Below are positions 1 to 7,224 of a stretch of DNA of 12,130 nucleotides, one piece after another. The notes beneath the pieces are model-generated. The model worked only from the letters and a program-made list of their open reading frames with translations, was not told the origin of the DNA and made no database searches. Made by a program: the position numbers and the translations under genes. The stretch lies in NCBI GenBank assembly GCA_012798155.1, contig JAAZNR010000384.1, positions 1-12,130 of the forward strand. The letters are read 5' to 3'. Source of the stretch: Thermogutta sp. Lineage in GTDB: Bacteria > Planctomycetota > Planctomycetia > Pirellulales > Thermoguttaceae. Every line of letters begins with the position of its first letter. Position 1 is the first letter of the stretch.

Positions 1-20
1 CCGGCTTACGCCGGCGGCTC
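1..20. repeat. Truncated copy of the GC-rich intergenic hairpin repeat
   Basis: The window opens inside a copy of the hairpin repeat seen many times later. The right part of the left arm (CCGGC), a TTAC loop and a full GCCGGCGG arm followed by CTC are present. It is in the inverted orientation relative to the copies after position 1578. The start of the element lies outside the window. Confidence 0.75.
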
Positions 21-178
21 GCGTTGCCGATCGAACTTCGGAAGCGTGGAGGGACGCGCTGCGTGGCGTCCGCCCTTCCAGACACGTCCCGCGGATGTCC
101 TTCGCCGGCCCCTCCGCAAGGCCCGACATCGACGCCCTGCCGGTACGCCGCAAACCGCTCGGAAGAGCGACGCATCGG

Positions 179-207
179 TTGCGTCGCCGCGGTTCGGCGT
201 CTAAATT
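179..207 (+). promoter_or_regulatory. Possible sigma70-like promoter for the ADP-ribosylglycohydrolase gene
   Basis: TTGCGT (179-184) and TAAATT (202-207) are separated by 17 bp, giving 3/6 and 4/6 matches to consensus. They precede the ATG at 301 by about 95 bp, and this is the most AT-rich short patch in the leader. The rest of positions 21-300 contains no convincing gene. This is a weak, pattern-only assignment. Confidence 0.35.
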
Positions 208-228
208 GAACGCCGTACGCGGCGCTCA

Positions 229-246
229 TTCCCGCGCTCGCGGGAA
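229..246 (+). other. Inverted repeat in the leader of the ADP-ribosylglycohydrolase gene
   Basis: Arms TTCCCGCG (229-236) and CGCGGGAA (239-246) surround a 2-nt CT centre. The 8-bp perfect dyad lies about 55 nt before the start codon and downstream of the possible promoter at 179-207. It could be an operator or an mRNA stem. No T-run follows, so it is not an intrinsic terminator. Confidence 0.45.
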
Positions 247-300
247 GCGGGCATTGCGCCGCGGCTTTCCGAACCTGACCCATCATCGAGGGTGACGATC

Positions 301-1563
301 ATGCAGCGCATGTTTTGGCCGGCGTGGATGGGAGTTCTGGCGATGTTGCTTCCCGCCTCTTCATCGACCCCCGGCGAGGAGTTTCGCCGCCTGCCTTTGG
401 CCGAGTATCGGGACAAGATGGAGGCGGCCTGGCTGGGTCAAATGGCGGGCGTCGGCTGGGGCGGACCGACCGAGTTCCACGCCCAGGGACGCATCTTGCG
501 CGAGGACGAAATCCCCGCCTGGCGGCCCGACATGATCAACCAGTTCCACCAGGACGACATCTACGTCGAAATGACCTTCCTGCGGACCTTGGAACAATAC
601 GGCTGGGATGTGTCCCAGAGGCAGGCGGGAATCGACTTCGCCAACAGCCGCTATCCGCTGTGGCACGCCAATCGCAACGGGCGCGACAACCTCCGCTCGG
701 GGATCGCGCCGCCGGATTCCGGCCACCCCCAATTCAATCGGCACGCGGACGACATCGACTACCAGATCGAGGCCGACTTTTCGGGCATCATCTCGCCGGG
801 GATGCCCAACGCCGTGATCGCGCTGGGCGAGAAGTTCGGCCGGCTGATGAACTACGGCGACGGCCTGTACGGCGGCCAATTCGTGGGCGGGATGTACGCC
901 GAGGCCTTTTTCGAGAGCGACCCCGCCCGCCTCGTCGAGGCCGGCCTCCGCTGCATCCCCGCCCAAAGCCAATACGCCGAGTGCATCCGCGACGTGCTGG
1001 CCTGGTGGCGAGCCTCGCCCGACGACTGGCAGGCCGTCTGGAAAAAGATCAACGACAAATACCATCTCAACCCTGACTACCGCCGCGCCTCGTGCAGCAA
1101 GGGCGACTTCAACATCGACGCCAAGCTCAACGGCGCCTACATCGTGATGGGCCTGCTCTACGGCCGCCGCGACATCGACCGCACCATCATCATTTCCACC
1201 CGCTGCGGGCAGGACTCGGATTGCAACCCCTCCAACGCGGCGGGCATCCTGTTCGCCACGCTGGGCGTGTCCAAGGTCCCGGAGCGCTTTACCTCGGCCC
1301 TCAATCGCGAGACCGTCTTTTCCCATACCGAGTACAACTTCGACCGCCTGATTCAGGTCTGCGAAAGGCTGGCCAAGGACGCCGTCGTGCGGCAGGGCGG
1401 GCGCATCGAGCGGGACGCGGACGGCAACGAGGTGCTGCTGATCCCCCTCGCGGAACCCAAGCCGGGACCGTTGGAGCAGTGCTGGGAACCCGGCCCCATC
1501 GCCGGCAGCCGCTACACCGACGAAGAAAGGGCCAAGATTCTTTATCCGCCGGGAGAGCGTTGA
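301..1563 (+). CDS. Exported ADP-ribosylglycohydrolase-family protein
   Basis: The 420-residue protein matches the ADP-ribosylglycohydrolase (ARH/DraG-like) family, whose enzymes cleave ADP-ribose or related N-glycosidic bonds using a Mg centre. Visible motifs: the N-terminal YRDKMEAAWLGQMAGVGWGG block (36-55), the acidic QDDIYVE stretch (84-90, D85/D86), HADDID (148-153), and the C-terminal metal-binding CGQDSDCNPSNAAG block (302-315, D305 and D307). Residues 1-22 form a hydrophobic, signal-peptide-like leader (MQRMFWPAWMGVLAMLL), so it probably acts outside the cytoplasm. I chose ATG 301 because GAGGGTG (288-294) sits 6 nt upstream; an in-frame GTG at 292 lies inside that ribosome-binding site. 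The gene is apparently monocistronic, with a hairpin repeat starting 15 nt after the stop. The family call is strong. The substrate is unknown, and a carbohydrate-type glycoside substrate rather than an ADP-ribosylated protein is possible for exported members. Confidence 0.9.
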   Translation: MQRMFWPAWMGVLAMLLPASSSTPGEEFRRLPLAEYRDKMEAAWLGQMAGVGWGGPTEFHAQGRILREDEIPAWRPDMINQFHQDDIYVEMTFLRTLEQYGWDVSQRQAGIDFANSRYPLWHANRNGRDNLRSGIAPPDSGHPQFNRHADDIDYQIEADFSGIISPGMPNAVIALGEKFGRLMNYGDGLYGGQFVGGMYAEAFFESDPARLVEAGLRCIPAQSQYAECIRDVLAWWRASPDDWQAVWKKINDKYHLNPDYRRASCSKGDFNIDAKLNGAYIVMGLLYGRRDIDRTIIISTRCGQDSDCNPSNAAGILFATLGVSKVPERFTSALNRETVFSHTEYNFDRLIQVCERLAKDAVVRQGGRIERDADGNEVLLIPLAEPKPGPLEQCWEPGPIAGSRYTDEERAKILYPPGER

Positions 1564-1577
1564 TCGCGCCCAAACAT

Positions 1578-1791
1578 GAGCCGCCGGCGTGAGCCGGCGG
1601 TGGGGGCCGCGCGCAGGCGGTCGTCTGGGGGCTGCGCTTCGCTACGACCCCAGCCACCCGGCTGACGAAACGTCATTGCGCCAACCAACATGGGAGCCGC
1701 CGGCGTAAGCTGGTGGTGAATCTTGGGTAGCGCCCAAACACCGCCGGCTGACACCGGCGGCTCCGACGTTTTGCCACCGCAGGCTCACCGC
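1578..1791 (+). repeat. Composite intergenic repeat, full unit (three hairpins plus CTGGGG/CCCCAG element)
   Basis: In order: hairpin 1 (arms CCGCCGGC 1581-1588 and GCCGGCGG 1593-1600, loop GTGA); an element in which CTGGGG pairs with CCCCAG around a GCTGCGCTTCGCTACGA loop and is followed by CCACCCGG (1625-1661); a conserved spacer ending CCAACCAACATGG; hairpin 2 (arms CCGCCGGC 1697-1704 and GCTGGTGG 1709-1716, loop GTAA); hairpin 3 (arms CCGCCGG 1741-1747 and CCGGCGG 1754-1760); then GACGTTTTGCCACCGCAGG. The same order recurs at 2259-2580 and, inverted, at 6985-7224. It begins 15 nt after the ADP-ribosylglycohydrolase stop, so it could also protect or end that mRNA. Confidence 0.85.
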
Positions 1792-1878
1792 GAGCTGCCG
1801 GCGTGAGCCGGCGGTGGGGGCGGCGCGAAGGCGGTCGTCTGGGGGCTTCGCTACGCTACGACCCCAGCCACCCGGCCG
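1792..1878 (+). repeat. Partial composite repeat (hairpin 1 plus CTGGGG/CCCCAG element)
   Basis: This is a head-to-tail second copy of the unit at 1578. It has a hairpin with arms CTGCCGGC and GCCGGCGG around GTGA (1795-1814), the GGGGGCGGCGCGAAGGCGGTCGT linker pattern, and the CTGGGG...CCCCAGCCACCCGG element. It breaks off into unrelated sequence after 1878. Confidence 0.8.
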
Positions 1879-2258
1879 GCGCTAGCGGTTCTTTGCGACA
1901 AGAAAACAAAAAGGGCACTCCAACCGCCGGCGGTGACGTCGGCAACGGTGAGCCCGACGCATCACGGGGGCGCCGTGATTCCGCCTTGTGTGATCCGCCC
2001 GCGACCGAAGTCGCGCGGCGGCTATACACGCCGCGGAACGCTTACCAGGGGACGGCTCCCATCGGGCAAATTATCGACTCTCCGTCAATACCTTGTCAGC
2101 GCACGGGGCGGAGTGCCGCGTTTCGTAATCGCCCGACGCAATCCGCCGAAACTTGCGGATCGTCGCCGAGCGGTTTGCACTTGCTGAACCATCCGTAGCA
2201 TAGCACGTCGCGGGTCGCCGCTCAAGCACACCCCACGGTGGGCGGCCGTGCGGCGCGG
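1879..2258. other. Gene-free stretch between repeats
   Basis: I see no supportable gene, RNA or mobile element here. Short open frames lack ribosome-binding sites and recognisable protein motifs. The one structure of note is a 7-bp perfect hairpin, ATCACGG (1961-1967) and CCGTGAT (1973-1979) around GGGCG, without a following T-run. The stretch may be decayed sequence between repeat insertions. Confidence 0.5.
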
Positions 2259-2580
2259 CTGGGGGCTGCGCTACGCTACGACCCCAGCCACCCGGAGACG
2301 TCATTGCGCCAACCAACATGGGAGCCGCCGGCGTAAGCTGGTGGTGAATCTTGGGCAGCGCTGAAACACCGCCGGCTGACACCGGCGGCTCCCACGTTTT
2401 GCCACCGCAGGCTCACCCCGAGCCGCCGGCGTGAGCCGGTAGTGGAAGCACTGGGTGATGGGCGTCTGGGGGCTGCGCTTCGCTCCGACCCCAGCCACCC
2501 GGCCGCCGAAACGTCATTGCGCCAATCAATATGGGAGCCACCAGCGTAAGCTGGTGGTGGGGGCAGCGCGAAGGCGGCCG
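2259..2580 (+). repeat. Composite repeat, extended copy; left arm of the inverted pair
   Basis: Order: CTGGGG/CCCCAG element, spacer with CCAACCAACATGG, hairpin 2 (2325-2344, arms CCGCCGGC and GCTGGTGG), hairpin 3 (2369-2388), hairpin 1 (2423-2442), a second CTGGGG/CCCCAG element ending at 2502, then another hairpin 2 at 2538-2557. That last hairpin has arms CCACCAGC and GCTGGTGG, fully compensated relative to the wobble-containing copies. The part 2259-2502 reappears in inverted orientation at 6985-7224. Confidence 0.85.
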
Positions 2581-2611
2581 TTTTGCGGAGCCGCTCGACC
2601 TCTTTTTTGGC

Positions 2612-2640
2612 TTGACAACGCGGCGGCCACGATCCACAAT
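2612..2640 (+). promoter_or_regulatory. Sigma70-like promoter for the HEAT-repeat gene
   Basis: A perfect TTGACA (2612-2617), a 17-bp spacer and CACAAT (2635-2640, 4/6 matches) lie just downstream of the repeat field. The predicted leader is about 105 nt before the ATG at 2753. No competing promoter of this quality is visible nearby. Confidence 0.6.
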
Positions 2641-2752
2641 ACTCCGGCGTAGACGCATCGGTGTCTGTTCCGCGGGCCGACTGCTCGTCTTCGGCGCCCC
2701 GGAAGGCATCCGGCGTCGGACCTCCGAAGATTTCCATAGGAGGGCCTTTTCC

Positions 2753-3943
2753 ATGGCACGCGACGATCGGGCCGTCGGCGTCTCTTCCTTCGAGGGGCAA
2801 GCAACTTCAGCGGGGCAAGCAAGTTTGGCGGGGGAGGCAACGGGCACGGCATCCGCCTCCGGGCCGCATTTCGCGGCCGGTCCCCCGGCGGAAACCGGCG
2901 AGCCGCTGCGGCATCCTCCGCACGGCGAGGGAGACGAAAGGGCCGGGGAAGTATCCGCCGGCGGGCGAGGACGGCCGAGCCGCGCCCCGCCCTCGCTCTC
3001 GTGGCTCTTGTTCTCGCGACTGGTCTTCCCGGGCATCTTTCTCGCCTCGGGCCTGGCGGGCTTACTCACGCTCCGCGAGATCGTCGCGCCGCCCCTGGAC
3101 ATGCCGCGGATTTTGAGCGGCCTCGAGCGGGGAGGCTCGGCCCGGGCCGAAGCCCTGACGCAGGTCCACGAGGCGATTCTCGATCCCCGTTACCGTGACT
3201 TGAAGGCCGATCCGGAGTTGGCCGAGTCGCTAATCCGGGTGCTGGAGACGGAACTGCGTCAGCCGATCACGGGGAGCCCCGAGTTCACCGTGGCCTATCG
3301 AGCCCAACTGTGCCGCCTGGTTCGGGAGCTGGACACGCCGCGAACGGTCCCCGTCTTGCTGATCGCCGTGGAGTGCCGGATCGCGGACACGCCGCAACTG
3401 GACTCGCCGATCCGTCGGGCGGCGGCGGAGGGGGTGGTGACGGCCCTGGAGCGCCACGGTCCGGATTGCGTCCGCTCCGTGCCGGGCGGCGTGGCGGCCC
3501 TGTGCCGCGCGGCGAAGGATCCCGTTGCGCCGGTCCGGGCGGCGGCCGCCGCGGCCCTCGGTCACATCGGCGGAGACGAGGTCTGCGACCTGCTGCGGGA
3601 GATGCTGCACGACGATACCGACGTGGTACGCTACAACGCCGCCATCGCGTTGGCTTACGCGGGCCGGGGTACCGGGCTGGACACGCTCCACGAATTCCTC
3701 CGCAGCGAAAACGTACGCAACCTGGCCGACACCGGCTCCACCGAATCCGTGATCGGCGACCGCACATGCAAATTGCTGTGCCGCGCTCTTTTTGCCCTAG
3801 ACCGGCTCTGCGATCGCTCGACCGAGGAACGCCTGGCCGTCCTGCACCCGGCCATGGAGGATCTCTGTCTGAGCCGGGCGCCGGAAGAGGTGCGCACCCT
3901 GGCCATGCGCGTGGATTTGAAGATCGAGCGATTCCATCGCTGA
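2753..3943 (+). CDS. Membrane-anchored HEAT-repeat protein
   Basis: A 396-residue protein of unknown specific function. Residues 1-80 are low-complexity and Gly/Ala/Pro-rich. Residues 84-106 form one hydrophobic membrane segment (WLLFSRLVFPGIFLASGLAGLL). Residues about 120-396 are alpha-helical, with HEAT-like helices clearest at 245-272 (PVAPVRAAAAAALGHIGG) and 277-304 (DTDVVRYNAAIALAYAG). HEAT solenoids are protein-binding scaffolds, so a membrane-tethered scaffold role is inferred. ATG 2753 is chosen because AGGAGGG (2738-2744) lies 8 nt upstream. The frame stays open upstream to 2531, but that extension translates repeat DNA. The gene converges with aroH, with a 24-nt gap and no visible terminator. 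Confidence 0.82.
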   Translation: MARDDRAVGVSSFEGQATSAGQASLAGEATGTASASGPHFAAGPPAETGEPLRHPPHGEGDERAGEVSAGGRGRPSRAPPSLSWLLFSRLVFPGIFLASGLAGLLTLREIVAPPLDMPRILSGLERGGSARAEALTQVHEAILDPRYRDLKADPELAESLIRVLETELRQPITGSPEFTVAYRAQLCRLVRELDTPRTVPVLLIAVECRIADTPQLDSPIRRAAAEGVVTALERHGPDCVRSVPGGVAALCRAAKDPVAPVRAAAAAALGHIGGDEVCDLLREMLHDDTDVVRYNAAIALAYAGRGTGLDTLHEFLRSENVRNLADTGSTESVIGDRTCKLLCRALFALDRLCDRSTEERLAVLHPAMEDLCLSRAPEEVRTLAMRVDLKIERFHR

Positions 3944-3967
3944 CACCCCGGCGGCGGCGGAGCGCGG

Positions 3968-4462
3968 CTAGGGCGGTGTTCGCCGGGAGGAGGCCCCTGC
4001 CGGGCCGGAACGCGACGACGTCCGCGCGCTGGGCTGCGGCGCGGGGTTGAGGTGCGCCTGAATCCAGCCCTCCAATTCGTCCCAGTCCACGGCGGGCAAG
4101 CGGGAGAGGTCGGGCCGCAACCGCTCGGCGTCCCGCAGATAGACGTGCACGATCTGGTCCGCCGATTTGGCGGTATTCCAATGGATCAGAATCCGCACGC
4201 AGCGGTCGAGGGCGCCGGGCACGGTCATCTCGTGGCTGCACAAGAGGGCGACCTGCATCCAACCCAACTGCCGCGCCGCCAGGGCCGGAAATTCCGCGTT
4301 CAAGTCGGGCGTGGTGGTGAAGATCACGCTGGCCACGTCGCGTTCCTCGATACCGTTGCGGCGGATCATCATGGCCAGCAAGAGGCGCGTTCCTTCGAGA
4401 ATGGCCTCCGGCGTATTGGCGTCCACGGTGATCGCGCCCCGGACCCCTCGGCACTGCTGCAT
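3968..4462 (-). CDS. aroH: Chorismate mutase, AroH class
   Basis: Converts chorismate to prephenate, the committed step to phenylalanine and tyrosine. The protein aligns along its length with Bacillus subtilis AroH, including RGVRGAITV at 5-13, [28 protein letters not shown], and [15 protein letters not shown] at the end of the core. The known active-site residues are present and numbered as in AroH: R8 (Arg7 equivalent), F58, R64, C75, E78, R90 and Y108. K60 of B. subtilis is Leu here. I chose ATG 4462 because AAAGGG lies 8 nt upstream; a GTG at 4468 has only 2 nt. The 164 residues exceed the usual 120-127 by a C-terminal tail (121-164) ending in low-complexity Ser/Arg/Pro. No other aromatic-pathway gene is nearby. 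The SEC-C protein gene lies 136 nt upstream on the same strand. Confidence 0.93.
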   Translation of the reverse strand: MQQCRGVRGAITVDANTPEAILEGTRLLLAMMIRRNGIEERDVASVIFTTTPDLNAEFPALAARQLGWMQVALLCSHEMTVPGALDRCVRILIHWNTAKSADQIVHVYLRDAERLRPDLSRLPAVDWDELEGWIQAHLNPAPQPSARTSSRSGPAGASSRRTPP

Positions 4463-4598
4463 CGGCACGACCCTTTGCTAGTTCGGGCTTGGCATGACCG
4501 TTCCCGGCCGCGGGCGCGGCCGGCCGCCCCAGCCGATCCGGCGGCTTGCGGAGAATGGGCCTGCCAAGCAAAACTCCCGCTGAAAAGCCCCCCTTCGC
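4463..4598 (-). other. Intergenic spacer between SEC-C gene and aroH, with 12-bp palindrome
   Basis: The 136-nt spacer contains a perfect GCGGCCGGCCGC palindrome at 4516-4527, inside a longer GC-rich patch. I see no T-run terminator and no convincing promoter, so whether aroH is co-transcribed with the SEC-C gene is open. Confidence 0.4.
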
Positions 4599-6689
4599 TC
4601 AATCCCGGCCGGGAATCCACAGCTTGGACTTCGATTCCTCGGGGGGGGAAACGGGTGCGATCTCGCCGTCCGGCGTCCACAAACCGGGCGACTCCGCGGG
4701 GCCGGGTTCGCCCGGCCTCTCTTTGCCCTCCTGCGAAGAAAGGTGTTCCATCAGCATATCCAAGAATGCCTCCACCTCCGGCTCCTCGGCGTGGGCCTCG
4801 ACCAGGTGCGACCATTCGGCGTGGGCCTCTTGTTCCTCCAAAACCCCTGACCTGAGAAGCTCCAAATGGATCGTACCGTGGGGGGCCTTGCGTTGTTCGG
4901 CGAAGGCGACGGCCTCATCCCGCAGCCGCTTGCCCGTCTCGGCATCCTCCGCCTCTTGGATCAAAAAGCGATAGGCGCCGAGGGTGAGCTCCGGGAGGAG
5001 GCGTTCCCGGCGAGCAACGGCCTCCTCGGCGAAGAAGCGCGCCGGTTTGATCGCCTGGATGCTGATCGCGACGACGCAATACTGCATGACATCTTGGTCG
5101 CTGAGCGCCGACCGGTCCACGCGAGCCGCCGCCAAGACGGGCACGCGGAGGTTGCCCTCCATCAAGGCGGAGGTCCGCGGGGCGGCGTCTTGCAGGTTCC
5201 ATTCGGCCTTCAGTTCGTCCAACACCTCATCCAGCTCCGGCGAGTCGAACTTTCGCATCCAGTCGATCACGGCTTTGAGGGCGCGGCGCTTGCCCGGCTC
5301 GCCCGCCGCCTGGCGCGGGGTGAGGTCGTCCAGGGCCTTGTTCGGTCGATCCGCCCAGACTTGCAGCAGCCGGCGGAACGTCTCGAGGAGCTTTTCCGGG
5401 GGAGCGGCCTGGAGGACGTAGGCCAAGGTCTCGAGCAATCGCGACCTTCGCCCGTGGACCACGCGCGAGGGGGCGGGCAACTCCCGATCGCCCAACCATT
5501 GCCGCAGCAGATCCTCGGCCGCCGCCGCATCACCCTCCAGAATACTGCTGAACTGGAGCCGGGCATCGCGGTCCGTCTGCCGCCCGAAATACGCGAGGAT
5601 GGCGACCGCTTCGCTCTTCAACTCCGTGGGGAGGGGCCATTCGTCCGGCTCGCATTCTCGGCGCATAAGGATCGCCATCAGCTCGGGCGGCGGACCGCCG
5701 TCGAAATGATCCGCCCAGGGGTCGTGCTCGACGACCCTGACCCGGCGATCGGACAACATCGCTTCCTTTAACCCCCCGGGATCGGGAAGCGTGTAGATCA
5801 GGTCCACGTTGTCCTCGGCGTCGCCCCAAGGGTCCTTCTTCAATTCATAGGAGAGAATCTTCGCGATGACCGACATGTCTTCGTCGGTCGTCAATTCGCT
5901 GTAGCGGAGAAGGCTTTCTCCGGCCGTCGCGTAGTCCGCCTGCCACAGGCTGCACATCCCCAGGAGATACCAAGGGAGGGGCGCGTCCGGCTGGGTCTGG
6001 ATCCAGTCCCGCAAGATGCGGCGGGCCTCCGTCAGCAGGCCTCGATTCACCGCCGTCGCCGCCTGCTGATACTCCGGCGATGCATCTTTCGGCACGACAA
6101 TGGGGAGGAAGGCCGGCGGCTCGCGGAGCAGCAAGGGTTGCCTTGTATCCCCCATCAATCGGCCCTTGAGCGCGAACGTCTCCTCTCCGACCGACGGAAG
6201 GTGTATCTCCACCCAAGTGATCCAGTACAAGACCGGCGGCACCTCGCCCAGTTCGCTCAGCCGCCGCATCAGCAGGAACAAGGCCTCGATCTGGCGCGTG
6301 GTCAGGGGCGCGTTCCTGCTGCTGCCGGCTTGGAGGCTTTGATCGAATCGCAAGAGGGCCGCCTTGAGGTCCCCCTGAATGCACGAGAAGATGACGGCTT
6401 CGGCCAGGGCGACGGGGTTGTCGGGAAAACGCGAGACGAATTCCTCGGCCGCCGCAGTGGCGGACTTCATATCCCCCGTCACCCGCTCCAGGAGCGTCTT
6501 GTACGACCACAGGCAGGCTCGGGTGGGTTGCTTGGCCAACAATTGATCCACCAATTGCAGGGCCGCGCGGAATTGCTCCCCCTCGATCAGACGAGCGATC
6601 TTCTCCAAGTCCTGCCAGTTGTTGGGACAGCAGAACTTGATCTTCTTCCCCGTTCCCGCGGGGCAGTAGCTGTAAGCGTCGAGCGACAT
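4599..6689 (-). CDS. SEC-C-type zinc-binding, TPR-like protein of unknown function
   Basis: A 696-residue protein. Residues 9-21 read C-P-x-G-x-G-K-K-x-K-x-C-C, the hallmark of a SEC-C-type metal-binding motif, but the second Cys of the usual CxC is Ala (C9, A11, C20, C21). Helical TPR-like pairs follow at about 30-55, 60-92, 94-121 and 206-265 (for example PWYLLGMCSLWQADYATAGESLL). The rest is helix-rich and unassigned. The C-terminus carries two similar short motifs, LWTPDG (670-675) and LWIPGRD (690-696), separated by an acidic/Pro linker. I believe this is a planctomycete-type family, from memory only. I chose ATG 6689, 5' of the SEC-C motif; its AAGAGA ribosome-binding site 7 nt upstream is weak. 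The frame stays open to 7052, but that extension includes repeat DNA. No signal peptide is visible, so it is probably cytoplasmic. A scaffold or nucleic-acid/chaperone adaptor role is inference. Confidence 0.85.
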   Translation of the reverse strand: MSLDAYSYCPAGTGKKIKFCCPNNWQDLEKIARLIEGEQFRAALQLVDQLLAKQPTRACLWSYKTLLERVTGDMKSATAAAEEFVSRFPDNPVALAEAVIFSCIQGDLKAALLRFDQSLQAGSSRNAPLTTRQIEALFLLMRRLSELGEVPPVLYWITWVEIHLPSVGEETFALKGRLMGDTRQPLLLREPPAFLPIVVPKDASPEYQQAATAVNRGLLTEARRILRDWIQTQPDAPLPWYLLGMCSLWQADYATAGESLLRYSELTTDEDMSVIAKILSYELKKDPWGDAEDNVDLIYTLPDPGGLKEAMLSDRRVRVVEHDPWADHFDGGPPPELMAILMRRECEPDEWPLPTELKSEAVAILAYFGRQTDRDARLQFSSILEGDAAAAEDLLRQWLGDRELPAPSRVVHGRRSRLLETLAYVLQAAPPEKLLETFRRLLQVWADRPNKALDDLTPRQAAGEPGKRRALKAVIDWMRKFDSPELDEVLDELKAEWNLQDAAPRTSALMEGNLRVPVLAAARVDRSALSDQDVMQYCVVAISIQAIKPARFFAEEAVARRERLLPELTLGAYRFLIQEAEDAETGKRLRDEAVAFAEQRKAPHGTIHLELLRSGVLEEQEAHAEWSHLVEAHAEEPEVEAFLDMLMEHLSSQEGKERPGEPGPAESPGLWTPDGEIAPVSPPEESKSKLWIPGRD

Positions 6690-6768
6690 CAGGAAGTCTC
6701 TTACTGCTTTGGAACGCTCTGAAAAAGCCTGACCGGCTCCCGATGACCCGATCCGGCGGAAACCTTTT

Positions 6769-6886
6769 TTGCCGTACTGCGGCCGAATTGCCGTAATGCG
6801 CCCAAGTACCCGCCAATGCCACCGAACATCCGGCGAGCAGCCGCCAAACACGGCTTCCGCAGTAGGCCCCTTACCGCAATACGCCC
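6769..6886. repeat. Four imperfect ~17-bp repeats upstream of the SEC-C gene
   Basis: Copies at 6769-6784, 6787-6803, 6854-6869 and 6870-6886 share the pattern yTTrCCGyAnTrcGCCC. They form two adjacent pairs spaced about 17 bp centre to centre, with about 50 bp between pairs. They lie 80-200 bp upstream of the minus-strand start at 6689. They could be protein-binding sites or degenerate repeat DNA. Confidence 0.5.
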
Positions 6887-6984
6887 CCTTGCCGCGGGTG
6901 ACGACCGTGGCTTCCATGATCGCGGCTTTCATGATTTTATCAAATCGAGGCCGGTTGCGGCAGGTTCCGCGAGCAACCCGCCGG

Positions 6985-7224
6985 CCGGGTGGCTGGGGTC
7001 GGAGCGCAGCCCCCAGACGGCCGCCTTCGCGCCGCCTCCACCACCGGCTCACGCCGGCGGCTCATGGTGACCCCGCGGTGGCAAAACGTCGGAGCCGCCG
7101 GTGTCAGCCGGCGGTGTTTCAGCGCTACCCAAGATTCACCGCCGGCTTACGCCGGCGGCTCCCATGTTGGTTGGCGCAATGACGTCGCCGGGTGGCTGGG
7201 GTCGTAGCGGAGCGCAGCCCCCAG
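6985..7224 (-). repeat. Composite repeat, inverted copy; right arm of the inverted pair
   Basis: Read on the minus strand, this copy has the same module order as 2259-2502: CTGGGG/CCCCAG element, CCAACCAACATGG spacer, hairpin 2 (7139-7158), hairpin 3 (7095-7114), GACGTTTTGCCACCGC, hairpin 1 (7041-7060), then a second CTGGGG/CCCCAG element. By eye the two arms are nearly identical. The three genes between 2753 and 6689 therefore lie inside an inverted repeat pair. Confidence 0.85.

Noticed and set aside
361..1326. A 321-codon minus-strand open frame opposite the ADP-ribosylglycohydrolase gene
   Set aside because: It is Val/Gly/Ala/Asp-rich shadow sequence without recognisable motifs; the opposite strand carries the family's catalytic motifs.
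1578..2580. Possible CRISPR array
   Set aside because: Units are hairpins of mixed orientation and spacing in a composite order, without uniform direct repeats, uniform spacers or cas genes.
2531..2752. N-terminal extension of the HEAT gene into the repeat field
   Set aside because: It translates a hairpin repeat and the promoter region. ATG 2753 has an AGGAGGG site at ideal spacing.
3285..4571. A 428-codon minus-strand open frame across the HEAT gene and aroH
   Set aside because: It is antisense to the HEAT gene and out of frame with aroH. The translation is low-complexity Arg/Pro/Gly, typical of shadow frames in GC-rich DNA.
4866..5771. A 301-codon plus-strand open frame inside the SEC-C gene, plus the 325-codon minus-strand frame at 5845-6822
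   Set aside because: Both overlap the long coherent SEC-C/TPR-like frame and lack domains or start signals.
6690..7052. N-terminal extension of the SEC-C gene, including a possible start at about 6930 (MKAAIMEAT...)
   Set aside because: The extension is in frame and stop-free, but the part upstream of about 6985 encodes repeat DNA and the rest encodes the 17-bp repeats. No ribosome-binding site precedes the upstream ATGs, and the SEC-C motif is normally close to the N-terminus.
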